From Hansschlegelia plantiphila (GTDB taxonomy: Bacteria; Pseudomonadota; Alphaproteobacteria; Rhizobiales; Methylopilaceae), in assembly GCF_027922265.1 (NCBI RefSeq), contig NZ_BSFI01000023.1:62001-126000 (forward strand): DNA of 64,000 nt. Reading direction: 5' to 3'. Under the pieces are notes generated by a model. That model worked only from the letters and a program-made list of their open reading frames with translations. It had not been told where the DNA came from and made no database searches. The translations under genes and the position numbers were made by a program. Below, in pieces: positions 17,716-25,844 of the stretch. Positions within the stretch are counted from its first letter, which is position 1, and each line of letters opens with the position of its first letter.

Positions 17716-18678
17716 ATGTCAGAGATCGCAAATGCCGAGACGGCCGGCGTCGTCGCGCGGTCGGAACCGATCCGATACCGGTTTTGGCCCGCCGAGGCCT
17801 GCAACATGTGCGGCGCGCCGGTCTCGGCCGCCAAGGTGCTCGGTCTTCGTCTCAACCAGACTCAGGGTCGCCGGCCGAGGAGCAAGACCGGCGTCGCGGT
17901 GACGGTCTGTCGATGCATGACCTGCGACCTGGTGTTCGCGAACCCACAGCCGATTCCCGATTCGATCGGCGATCATTACGCCGTCCCGCCTGAGACCTAC
18001 TGGAACAGCGTCAGCTACGAGCCGGCGCCTGGCTATTACGCGCGCCAGATCGCGGCGACCAAGGAGTTGATCGGCTTCCAACCCGGCATGACGGCGCTAG
18101 ACGTCGGGCTGGGTCTCGGCAAGGCCGCGCGCGTGATGCGCGATGCGGGCTTCGACGTCTCCGGGTTCGAGCCGTCAGAACCGTTCTTCGAGAAAGCCGA
18201 GGCGATTCTCGGGCGCGACCCCGAGCGCTTCAAGCTCGGCTCGATCGAGGATGTCGAGTTCGTGGCCGACAGCTTCGACTTCATCACCTTCGGCGCCGTT
18301 CTTGAGCATCTCTACGATCCGGCCGGATCGATCTCGAAAGCATTGAGATGGCTGAAGCCGGGCGGCGTCATTCATGCCGAAGTTCCGAACTCGCGGCATC
18401 TCGTGTCCCGCATCCTGAACCTGTTCTACAGCGCGTCGGGAACCGGCTACGTCACCAACACGTCGCCGATGCACACGCCGTTCCATCTCTACGAATTTTC
18501 GATCGATTCGTTTCGCAAGCATGGAGAGCGGGCGGGCTATGAGATCGCGCGGCACTGGGTCGACGTCGCATCGATCTACAATCTGCCGTCCGTGACGCAT
18601 GGCGTGCTCAGGAAGATCATGGAACGGTCGGAGACCGGGCTGCAGCTGACCGTGTTCCTGCGAAAATCGGCCGCGTGA
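17716..18678 (+). CDS. SAM-dependent methyltransferase with N-terminal zinc-ribbon-like segment
   Basis: 320 residues. The N-terminus has CNMC (about residues 32-35) and CRCMTC (about 73-78), a zinc-knuckle arrangement found before the Methyltransf_23-like domain in sugar methyltransferases. The SAM loop is ALDVGLGLGKAARVM, then the acidic FEPSEPF, FGAVLEHLYDP and LKPGGVIHAEVPN. ATG 17716 follows GGAAG by 6 nt. It is immediately downstream of another methyltransferase and 6 bp before a glycosyltransferase. The final strand ends in QLTVFLRK. It is likely to modify a nucleotide sugar or the growing repeat unit (inference). Confidence 0.9.
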   Translation: MSEIANAETAGVVARSEPIRYRFWPAEACNMCGAPVSAAKVLGLRLNQTQGRRPRSKTGVAVTVCRCMTCDLVFANPQPIPDSIGDHYAVPPETYWNSVSYEPAPGYYARQIAATKELIGFQPGMTALDVGLGLGKAARVMRDAGFDVSGFEPSEPFFEKAEAILGRDPERFKLGSIEDVEFVADSFDFITFGAVLEHLYDPAGSISKALRWLKPGGVIHAEVPNSRHLVSRILNLFYSASGTGYVTNTSPMHTPFHLYEFSIDSFRKHGERAGYEIARHWVDVASIYNLPSVTHGVLRKIMERSETGLQLTVFLRKSAA

Positions 18679-18684
18679 TCGATC

Positions 18685-19896
18685 ATGCCGCGAATACTTT
18701 ACGTTTCGTATGACGGGATGCTGGAACCGCTGGGCCAGAGTCAGGTGCTCGGCTATCTTGCGCCGCTTGCAGTCGACCACGAGATTCGCTTGATCTCGTT
18801 CGAGAAGAAGCAGGACGCCGCGAACGGGCCGCTGATGTCGGCCATGCGCGATCGCCTCAAGGCGGCGGGGATCCGGTGGACGCCGTATCGGTACCACAAG
18901 TCTCCGTCGGCGCTCGCCACCGCCTACGACATAGCGGTGGCGCAGTCAGCCATTCTGACCGCGAACCCTCGTCCGGACATTATCCACGCCAGGTCCTACG
19001 TGCCGGCCCTAATGGCTCTGCCCGCCGTAAAGGCGACGAGGACGAAGTTCCTGTTCGACATACGCGGCTTCTGGGCGGATGAGCGGATCGAGGGCGGCGC
19101 CTGGCCGGCTGGCGGCGCTATGTACAGGACGGTGAAGTCGCTCGAAAAGCAGTTCTTCGTCGCGGCCGATCACATCGTGACTCTGACCGAGGCGTCCGCC
19201 CGGATCGTATCAGGCTTCGATTACCTCGATGGGCGCCTGCCGCCCGTCACGGTCATCCCGACCTGCGCCGACCTCGACCGCTTCACGCTCAGGCCGCGGC
19301 GGGCCGACCGCCCGTTCACATTCGGCTATCTCGGTTCCGTGGGCGCCGGCTATCTGTTCGACGAGACGCTCGAGCTGTTCCAGGCGATCCGAGACGTGCA
19401 GCCCGACGCGCAGCTTCTGGTGGTGAACAGGAACGATCACGAGTTGATCGCGTCCTCGATCAGGCGCGCAGGCGTAGACGCCGAGACCATCGAAGTCGTC
19501 TCCGCCGAGCACTCTCGGGTTCCAGAACTCGTTTCACGCATGGATCTCGCCGCCGCCTTCTACAAGCCGACTTTCTCGGCCGCCGGCCGGGCGCCCACCA
19601 AGCTTGCCGAGTATCTCGGCTGCGGCGTGCCTTGCGTGGGGAATTCTGGCGTCGGCGACGTGGCCGGCCTGCTTCGGTCCCGGCGTGTCGGGGTGGTCAT
19701 GGACGGCTTCGATCGCGAAAGTATGCAGGGGGCGGCGGTCGCCGCTGTCGCGTTGACGCGTGAGCCGGATATCCGGGAGCGGTGCGCGCGAGCGGCCAAA
19801 GACCTATTCTCGCTCGAAACAGGCGTCGAACGCTACGACGCGATCTATCGCCAATTGAGCGCGGACCGGTTTCCGAGACCGGCGTCGCCGGCATGA
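18685..19896 (+). CDS. Glycosyltransferase, GT4-like
   Basis: 403 residues with a GT-B layout. The start PRILYVSYDGMLEPLGQSQVL is a recurrent N-terminus of this glycosyltransferase group in exopolysaccharide loci. A conserved FLFDIRGFWADERIEGG segment lies near residue 115, and the donor domain shows FGYLGSVGAGYLFDETL and KLAEYLGCGVPCVGN. The canonical EX7E is not obvious here, so the donor site may be divergent. The stop overlaps the start of the small zinc-ribbon gene (ATGA), coupling it to the Trm112-like and methyltransferase genes. Donor sugar unknown. Confidence 0.88.
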   Translation: MPRILYVSYDGMLEPLGQSQVLGYLAPLAVDHEIRLISFEKKQDAANGPLMSAMRDRLKAAGIRWTPYRYHKSPSALATAYDIAVAQSAILTANPRPDIIHARSYVPALMALPAVKATRTKFLFDIRGFWADERIEGGAWPAGGAMYRTVKSLEKQFFVAADHIVTLTEASARIVSGFDYLDGRLPPVTVIPTCADLDRFTLRPRRADRPFTFGYLGSVGAGYLFDETLELFQAIRDVQPDAQLLVVNRNDHELIASSIRRAGVDAETIEVVSAEHSRVPELVSRMDLAAAFYKPTFSAAGRAPTKLAEYLGCGVPCVGNSGVGDVAGLLRSRRVGVVMDGFDRESMQGAAVAAVALTREPDIRERCARAAKDLFSLETGVERYDAIYRQLSADRFPRPASPA

Positions 19897-20174
19897 GATT
19901 GTTTCGCCCGGCCGTGGCCGCGGGGGCGGTTTGCCCGCGTTGTTCGTCAGCGTCGGATATGACGGTCGAGCACGCCGCAATTCGCGCGATGCGGTGCACA
20001 AGCGAAGATTGCGAGTTCCGTCAGGGCTTTCCAGTGTTCGACGGGATTCCATGCCTGATGGGACGGCGCAGCGACGACGAACTAAGGCCGCGCGACATTC
20101 TCGAATATTTCAGAAACCACCGAGGGCCCGCCGCCCGCTTTCATACTCAAGCCCCCGGGCGGGGGATCAAATGA
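19893..20174 (+). CDS. Trm112/YcaR-like zinc-ribbon small protein
   Basis: 93 residues. CPRC near residue 15 and two further Cys (CTSEDC, about 37-42) precede QGFPVFDGIPCLM, the typical Trm112-type end of a zinc ribbon. Trm112-like proteins activate or stabilise methyltransferases, and the gene is fused by ATGA overlaps to a glycosyltransferase upstream and a methyltransferase downstream, so it is inferred to be a separate activator or N-terminal domain of the latter. The longer frame upstream (from 19782) lies inside the glycosyltransferase and is not used. Confidence 0.7.
   Translation: MRLFRPAVAAGAVCPRCSSASDMTVEHAAIRAMRCTSEDCEFRQGFPVFDGIPCLMGRRSDDELRPRDILEYFRNHRGPAARFHTQAPGRGIK
20152..20165 (+). 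promoter_or_regulatory. Hairpin covering the ribosome-binding site of the methyltransferase
   Basis: CCCCC (20152-20156) can pair with GGGGG (20161-20165) across GGGC, and the GGGGGA run is the only ribosome-binding site for the ATG at 20171. It sits in the last codons of the Trm112-like gene, so translation of that gene would open the stem. This suggests translational coupling of the two products; it is inferred from base pairing only. Confidence 0.4.
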
Positions 20175-21007
20175 ACGACGAGAACATCGATCGCCAGACC
20201 GTCCGGTCGTTCGGCGACGAATGGGCGCGCTACGATCAGTCGTCGCTCGGGGGCGTCGAATGGGAAGCTATGTTCAACGCCTACTTCGCGATCTTTCCGT
20301 GGGAGAGGCTCGCGGAGGGCGCCGAGGGATTCGACATGGGCTGCGGGTCGGGACGCTGGGCGCGTGGCGTCGCGCCACGGGTCGGGCGGCTTAACTGCAT
20401 CGATCCGTCGGCGGAGGCGCTCGAGGTGGCGCGCCGCAATCTCGGCCCGCAGGCCAACGTCTCGTTTCACAACGCCGGCGCGGACGACGTTCCGCTCGGC
20501 GAGGCGAGCCAGGATTTCGGCTACTCGCTCGGCGTGCTGCACCACATCCCCGACACCGCCGCGGCGCTGCGCGCCTGCACGAAGCTGCTGAAGCCTGGCG
20601 CGCCGTTCCTGCTCTATCTCTACTACCGCTTCGACAACCGTCCGGCCTGGTTCCGCGCGCTGTGGAGGGCGAGCGACCTGTTCCGCCGGACGGTCAGCGG
20701 CCTGCCGGACCGGCCGAAGTCGGTTGCGACCGACGCGCTCGCCGCGACCGTCTACTGGCCGCTCGCGCGCGGCGCACGGCTCGCCGAGCGCCTTGGCGCG
20801 GACGTGTCGGCGCTGCCGCTCTCCTACTACCGAAACCTCAGCTTCTACACGATGCGCACCGACAGCCGGGACCGGTTCGGCACTCCGCTCGAACAGCGGT
20901 TCACGCGCGGCGAGATCGTCCGGATGATGAGCGAGGCCGGACTTGGCGACGTCGTGGTCTCGGAGCGCGAGCCCTACTGGGTGGCGTGCGGGATGAAGCT
21001 GGCGTGA
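20171..21007 (+). CDS. Class I SAM-dependent methyltransferase
   Basis: 278 residues. The N-terminus (TVRSFGDEWARYDQ) is typical of exopolysaccharide-linked class I methyltransferases. The SAM loop is EGFDMGCGSGRWARGVA (about residues 53-69), then LNCIDPSAEAL, the strand 4 motif GVLHHIPDTAAAL and LLKPGAPFLLYLYY. ATG 20171 overlaps the Trm112-like stop (ATGA) and its own stop overlaps the next glycosyltransferase (GTGA). Paired with the upstream zinc-ribbon protein it may form a two-component methyltransferase (inference). Confidence 0.9.
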   Translation: MNDENIDRQTVRSFGDEWARYDQSSLGGVEWEAMFNAYFAIFPWERLAEGAEGFDMGCGSGRWARGVAPRVGRLNCIDPSAEALEVARRNLGPQANVSFHNAGADDVPLGEASQDFGYSLGVLHHIPDTAAALRACTKLLKPGAPFLLYLYYRFDNRPAWFRALWRASDLFRRTVSGLPDRPKSVATDALAATVYWPLARGARLAERLGADVSALPLSYYRNLSFYTMRTDSRDRFGTPLEQRFTRGEIVRMMSEAGLGDVVVSEREPYWVACGMKLA

Positions 21008-22137
21008 AGGCCCCGTCTGCGGCTCCTGCGATCCGGCGGCGCATGCTGGTCATCTGTCCGTTCCCAATCGGGGTGGCGGCGGGACAGCGGCTCAAATACG
21101 AGCAGTATTTCGATCGCTGGCGCGCGAACGGCTACGACATCGACGTGTCGTCCTTCATGGACGAGGCGATGTGGGCCGTGGTGTACGAAAAGGGCCGTTA
21201 CGCCCAGAAAGTCGCGGGCACGCTGCGCGGCCACATGCGCCGTCTCCGAGACATTCTGCGGATCGCCCGCTATGACGTGGTCTACGTGTTCATGTGGGTC
21301 ACGCCGTTTGGCACCTCGCTGTTCGAGCGGCTGACGCGGCGGCTGGCAAAGCGTCTCGTGCTAGACGTCGAGGACAACGTGCTTCTTGGACAATCGCTTC
21401 CCAAGGAGCACAACCCGAACCCGATCGTCCGGTGGCTCAAGGGGCCGGGCAAGATCCGCCACCTGATCGCCAAGGCCGACCACGTCATCACCTCGTCGCC
21501 CTTCCTCAACGACTTCTGTCTCGGCATCAACGAAAACCGAGCCGCGACCTATATCTCGTCCTCGATCGACACCGACCGCTTCGCGCCCTCGGGGCCGAAG
21601 CCTGCGGACCGTCCGATCACGATCGGCTGGACGGGAACGTTCTCGTCGATGCCGTTCCTAGCCCTGCTCGACGACGTCTTCCTGAAGCTCGCGGCGCGGC
21701 GGACGTTTCGCCTGAGGGTCATCGGCAATTTCGACTACGCGCTGCCGGGCGTCGACCTCGAGATCGTGCGCTGGACAAAGGAGAAGGAGGTCGAGGACCT
21801 CCAGGAGCTCGACATCGGCGTCTATCCGCTCCCGATCAACGACTGGGTTCTTGGCAAAAGCGGCCTGAAGGCGATCCAGTACATGGCGTTCGGATTGCCA
21901 TGCGTGGCGACCGAGGTCGGCACCACGCCGCTGCTCATCACACATGACCAGAACGGCCTTCTGGTCAGGACCGACGAGGAATGGCTCGCGGCTCTCGAAC
22001 GGCTGATCGACGACGCGGCGCTCCGGGCGCGGCTCGGCGGGGCCGCCCGCGCCGCCGCGGTCGCGCATTATTCGCTCCAGGCGGTAGGCGACGACTACGA
22101 CAGGGTGTTGAGCTCGGTGTTCAAGGACAAGCGATGA
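21004..22137 (+). CDS. Glycosyltransferase, GT4-like
   Basis: 377 residues with a GT-B fold. The N-terminal strand RRMLVICPFPIGVAAGQRLKY begins the acceptor domain, and LVLDVEDNVLLGQS lies near residue 118. The donor domain has TIGWTGTFSSMPFL, then KSGLKAIQYMAFGLPCVATE, where the EX7E-like region is reduced to a Lys/Gln-rich helix. GTG 21004 overlaps the methyltransferase stop (GTGA); ATG 21043 is an alternative. Its stop overlaps the next start (ATGA). Confidence 0.88.
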   Translation: MKAPSAAPAIRRRMLVICPFPIGVAAGQRLKYEQYFDRWRANGYDIDVSSFMDEAMWAVVYEKGRYAQKVAGTLRGHMRRLRDILRIARYDVVYVFMWVTPFGTSLFERLTRRLAKRLVLDVEDNVLLGQSLPKEHNPNPIVRWLKGPGKIRHLIAKADHVITSSPFLNDFCLGINENRAATYISSSIDTDRFAPSGPKPADRPITIGWTGTFSSMPFLALLDDVFLKLAARRTFRLRVIGNFDYALPGVDLEIVRWTKEKEVEDLQELDIGVYPLPINDWVLGKSGLKAIQYMAFGLPCVATEVGTTPLLITHDQNGLLVRTDEEWLAALERLIDDAALRARLGGAARAAAVAHYSLQAVGDDYDRVLSSVFKDKR

Positions 22138-23039
22138 TCCACGACAAGCGCGTCTATATCGCGGGATGCGGCGGTATGCTGGGCGAAGCCTTCCACAAGG
22201 TCTTCGGGGCCGCCAATACGCTCCGCTGCAGTGATATCGACGTCAACGCCGACTGGCTGAGCTATCTCGATTTCCGCGAGGCCGGGGCCTACCGCAAGGA
22301 GGTCGAGGACTTCCATCCCGACTACCTGTTCCACATCGGCGCCCACACGAGCCTCGAGTTCTGCGAGGAGAACTACGAGGAGGCCTACAGCACCAACACG
22401 CTCGCGGTCGAAAACGCCTGCCACATCGCAAATCGGCTGGGCGTGCCGCTGCTCTACATCTCGACCGCCGGCATCTTCGACGGGCTGCAGGACACCTACG
22501 ACGACTGGGATCAACCCAAGCCGCTTGGCCACTACGCCCGCTCAAAATATATGGGCGAGCGGTTCGTGGCCGAGAACGTCGAGAAGCATCTCGTCTGCCG
22601 CGCCGGCTGGATGATGGGCGGCGGTCCGGCCAAGGACAAGAAGTTCGTCCAGAAGATCATCTCGCAGATCAAGGCCGGCAAGACGGAGCTGCATGTCGTC
22701 GACGACAAGCTCGGGACGCCGACCTACACACATGACTTCGCGCGCAATGTCGGCCTGTTGTTCGCCCATGAGCACTGGGGCGTCTACAACATGGTGTGCG
22801 GCGGCGTCACCGGCCGCCTCCAAGTCGCGCAGGAGCTCGTGCGGTTGCTCGGACTCGACCAGAAGGTGAAGGTGACGCCGGTAAGTTCAGAGCATTTCGC
22901 CAAGGAGTATTTCGCCGCGCGCCCTCCGTCCGAACGGCTGCTGCCCCGCAAGCTCGACATGCGCGGACTCAACGTCATGCGCGACTGGAAGATCTGCCTC
23001 AAGGAGTACCTTGAGAACTACTATGCGGATTATCTGTAG
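22134..23039 (+). CDS. SDR-family NAD(P)-dependent reductase, RmlD-like
   Basis: 301 residues. The Rossmann glycine motif is YIAGCGGMLGEAF (about residues 8-20), the active-site YxxxK is in YARSKYMGE, and LLYISTAGIFDG matches the segment holding the catalytic Thr/Ser of dTDP-4-dehydrorhamnose reductases. It is likely to reduce a 4-keto nucleotide sugar, perhaps in concert with rfbA, although the dehydratase (RmlB) and epimerase (RmlC) are not visible. ATG 22134 overlaps the glycosyltransferase stop and follows AAGGA by 6 nt. It is last in the plus-strand run that begins at ugd. Confidence 0.85.
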   Translation: MIHDKRVYIAGCGGMLGEAFHKVFGAANTLRCSDIDVNADWLSYLDFREAGAYRKEVEDFHPDYLFHIGAHTSLEFCEENYEEAYSTNTLAVENACHIANRLGVPLLYISTAGIFDGLQDTYDDWDQPKPLGHYARSKYMGERFVAENVEKHLVCRAGWMMGGGPAKDKKFVQKIISQIKAGKTELHVVDDKLGTPTYTHDFARNVGLLFAHEHWGVYNMVCGGVTGRLQVAQELVRLLGLDQKVKVTPVSSEHFAKEYFAARPPSERLLPRKLDMRGLNVMRDWKICLKEYLENYYADYL

Positions 23040-23103
23040 ACAGGTTGCTCCCAGCTCGACACGTGGAATGGCGTCCTGAAACGGCGTCCGGCCTCGGCTG
23101 GGT

Positions 23104-25635
23104 TTACAGCGCGTCGCGGGGGATCATCAGCGTATTGGGCGACAGCGAGAACGCCTGCGGGGCGTTCAGCATCCGGAACGGCTCGTTGGGCGACACCGAC
23201 CGCGTGAGCGACCAGATCTTGCCGTCTGCGCCGTGCGGAACGTCGATCAGCAGCACGCGGCGGCCGTCCTGGAAGTCGATCGGGGCCGGAACGCCGTCTG
23301 GCCTGAAGACGTTGAAGCCCCGCACCCCTTCGAACACCCCGAGCGGATAGTAGATCGCAAGCCTCTTCAATCCGGGAGGGACGAAGAAGTACAGCCGCGG
23401 CGACGGGGCGGACTTCGGCGACAGGAAGGTCCGCAGCGTGACCGCGGCGCCGGGCTCCGTCCGGAAGGTCACGTAGCCCGCCTTGCGGCCGCCGTCCGGG
23501 TGGATGTTGACCACATAGCGGCCGGGGTCCAACGCGAAGTCGAGCTCCTGATCGGACGCCGGCGCCCCGGCTGGCGTCTTCGACACGACGCGGCTGTCGA
23601 CCTCGCGGCGCTCTGTGTCGAAGATCGTGATCACGCTCGCGACCCGGCGCGAGACGCTCAAGCGAAACCGGTCGCGCCCGGCCGGGACCGTGAGGTTGAA
23701 ATCGATCGACCCGACCACCGGCATCGCGGGGGAGGGCGCGAAGCCCCCGTTCGAGGGCGCGAGCTGGAGTTCGCCGGAATAGGTCCTGAGCGCGACGTCC
23801 TGCGCCGGATACCGGCGTAGGCCGTCCTCCAGCAGCCGTTCGGCGTCGGCTGCGTCGAGCGGCCTGACCCGCAGCCAGCCCGGCCCCGACAGGCCCCGGT
23901 CGGTCGCGCCGAAGTCGGCGTAGATGGTTGGATACTTGCGCGCGAGAAGATCGACCAGACGGGTCGTGTGCATCATCATCGACCCGTTGGCGTCGAGGAG
24001 ATGCTGCACGATCCCGTGGGCTTTCAGCGTGCGTTCGGCGGGGTCGCTCTCGCCGTCGAGTTCGAGGCGGAGCCTCAGGTAATGCGCGTAGGCCACGAAG
24101 TCGTCGATCCGCCGCCCGACCGCCGGGTCCGCGCCTGCCAGTCGTCTCGCCTCGGCGAGATCCTGGAACGTGCGCCCGAGTTCGAGGCTCGTCAGCGTGA
24201 ACGAGGTGGCCCAACGGTCCATCATCCGGCGCATCGGCGGGCGCGCGGGCCCGAATGCGGTCTCGAACCAGTCGTCGATCAGCGCGCCGGCGTCCTGGTC
24301 GACGTCCCACATGAGATGCGCGGCGATGTAGTGGCCAAGCCCCATGGCTCCCAGTCCGAACGTGGTCTCGGCCGCCACCCCGTCAATCTTGCTCGCCCGC
24401 CAGTACCGCAGGCGCTCGGCGAGGGTCAGGTAATTGAAGCTCGGCTCGTCCCGGGCCCAGTCGGGGATGCTCCAGTAATCGTAGATCGCCATTTCGTTCG
24501 CCTTGCGGGTCCAGTCGGCGATGAACTTCTGGGGGGGAACCTCCTGGAACGCGTACGGCGCGACCTGCACGATGACGTTCGGTTCGAGCGGAAAGCTCGG
24601 CGGCTCGGCGTGGCCCGCATAGGCCAGCAGAATCACGGAGGTTCCCGGAAACTCCTTGCGGACCTCGCGCGCGCACTCGTTGGCGATGAAGAACGACTGG
24701 TCGCTGCCGGAGCCGTTTCCCGGGAGATCCGCGGCGTTGTCGCCATAGCCGAACCCGTCCGACGGCTCCACCGACATCACCCGCTGGGTCGCCGGGTCGC
24801 CTCCCGCGCGGGCGGCGCGGAACCGGTCGATAGCCCAGGAGCAGAACAGCTTCACCGCCTCCGCGTTTCCGGCGTTGATCTTGGCCGTGACGTTGGGGCC
24901 AGACGCGCCGTCGCTTTTCGTCACATAGATCGGGGAGCTCTTGCCTCCGACGCTGGCGAGATAGTCCGGATGGGCCTCAAGGATCGGCAGGATCTTCGGA
25001 TCCGCCATGAAGGTTTCGCCGACCGCCTTGCCGAGCTGGTAGGAGCCGCCGTAGCGGAGCCTGCGCTTCCAGTCCGTGGTGGCGTCGCGGAACGCCGCAG
25101 AGCCGGCGTAATTCCTCGACCAGCGGCGCGAGAAGAAGCCTCCCGTTCCCGCATAGGTCCTGACCGCGAACGACGGCGTGACGGTGCGATCGATCGTCAG
25201 GGTGACGTCGGCGCGCCGAGGCGTCACGATCCAGTCGTCGCCCGGCATAAGCCAGCGCACGCCGAGCTGTTCGAGATAGAAATAGACGCCGTTGGAGAGC
25301 CCCTGGGGTCCCCCGGACGAGATCGTCAGCGCGGCGTCGTCGCCCTTGATCCGGAACGTGTCGAGATCCGGGACTGGTCCTCCGCGGCGGGCGGGGTCGA
25401 TCATCAGGCGGACCGCAGGCGCGGCCGTCTGGTCGACCACCTCGAACGGCGTGCTGGTCATCTTGGAGAGATGCAGCTTGAGGTCGGCGATCGCGGGCGC
25501 GAGCGCGGGTGACGCTGCGATGTCGGCCGCCGCGGCGATCTTGCCGCCATAGTTTCCGGCCGCCGCCGGGCTGGCGACGATCAGAGACAGGCAGAGCGCA
25601 AGAGCGGCGACCGCGGCCGGGCGGAAACGCAGCAT
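23104..25635 (-). CDS. Exported DUF4838-containing protein, putative glycoside-active enzyme
   Basis: 843 residues with a signal peptide (LCLSLIVASPAAA, cleavage near residue 26). An N-terminal part (about 30-165) resembles the small alpha/beta domain preceding catalytic barrels in glucuronidase- and hexosaminidase-type enzymes: LKLHLSKMTSTPFEV, YFYLEQLGVRWLMPG. The DUF4838 barrel follows, with VEPSDGFGYGDNAADLPG around residue 300, AYAGHAEPP, YDYWSIPDW and ETTFGLGAMGLGHYI. The C-terminal 300 residues look like beta-rich carbohydrate-binding sequence. ATG 25635 has GAGGGA 7 nt upstream. Convergent with the RmlD-like gene, it may trim or release the polysaccharide in the periplasm; activity is not established. 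Confidence 0.8.
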   Translation of the reverse strand: MLRFRPAAVAALALCLSLIVASPAAAGNYGGKIAAAADIAASPALAPAIADLKLHLSKMTSTPFEVVDQTAAPAVRLMIDPARRGGPVPDLDTFRIKGDDAALTISSGGPQGLSNGVYFYLEQLGVRWLMPGDDWIVTPRRADVTLTIDRTVTPSFAVRTYAGTGGFFSRRWSRNYAGSAAFRDATTDWKRRLRYGGSYQLGKAVGETFMADPKILPILEAHPDYLASVGGKSSPIYVTKSDGASGPNVTAKINAGNAEAVKLFCSWAIDRFRAARAGGDPATQRVMSVEPSDGFGYGDNAADLPGNGSGSDQSFFIANECAREVRKEFPGTSVILLAYAGHAEPPSFPLEPNVIVQVAPYAFQEVPPQKFIADWTRKANEMAIYDYWSIPDWARDEPSFNYLTLAERLRYWRASKIDGVAAETTFGLGAMGLGHYIAAHLMWDVDQDAGALIDDWFETAFGPARPPMRRMMDRWATSFTLTSLELGRTFQDLAEARRLAGADPAVGRRIDDFVAYAHYLRLRLELDGESDPAERTLKAHGIVQHLLDANGSMMMHTTRLVDLLARKYPTIYADFGATDRGLSGPGWLRVRPLDAADAERLLEDGLRRYPAQDVALRTYSGELQLAPSNGGFAPSPAMPVVGSIDFNLTVPAGRDRFRLSVSRRVASVITIFDTERREVDSRVVSKTPAGAPASDQELDFALDPGRYVVNIHPDGGRKAGYVTFRTEPGAAVTLRTFLSPKSAPSPRLYFFVPPGLKRLAIYYPLGVFEGVRGFNVFRPDGVPAPIDFQDGRRVLLIDVPHGADGKIWSLTRSVSPNEPFRMLNAPQAFSLSPNTLMIPRDAL

Positions 25636-25844
25636 TGGCTTGTCCCTCGTATCCGTCAGGTTCGGAAACGGCGCGGCGCATGACACTGCTCCAGAGCTCT
25701 ATGCGATCGGCGCCCTGGTGGGAACCATCTCCCATCAGGCCTCTGCGTGGCGCCCGGCCGCGATGACTTCCGGTCTCCCAGCCGCTATGGAAATGCGCGG
25801 CATCTGACGGACATCCTCCTCTTCCGTGCAAAGGTCTGACTGCC

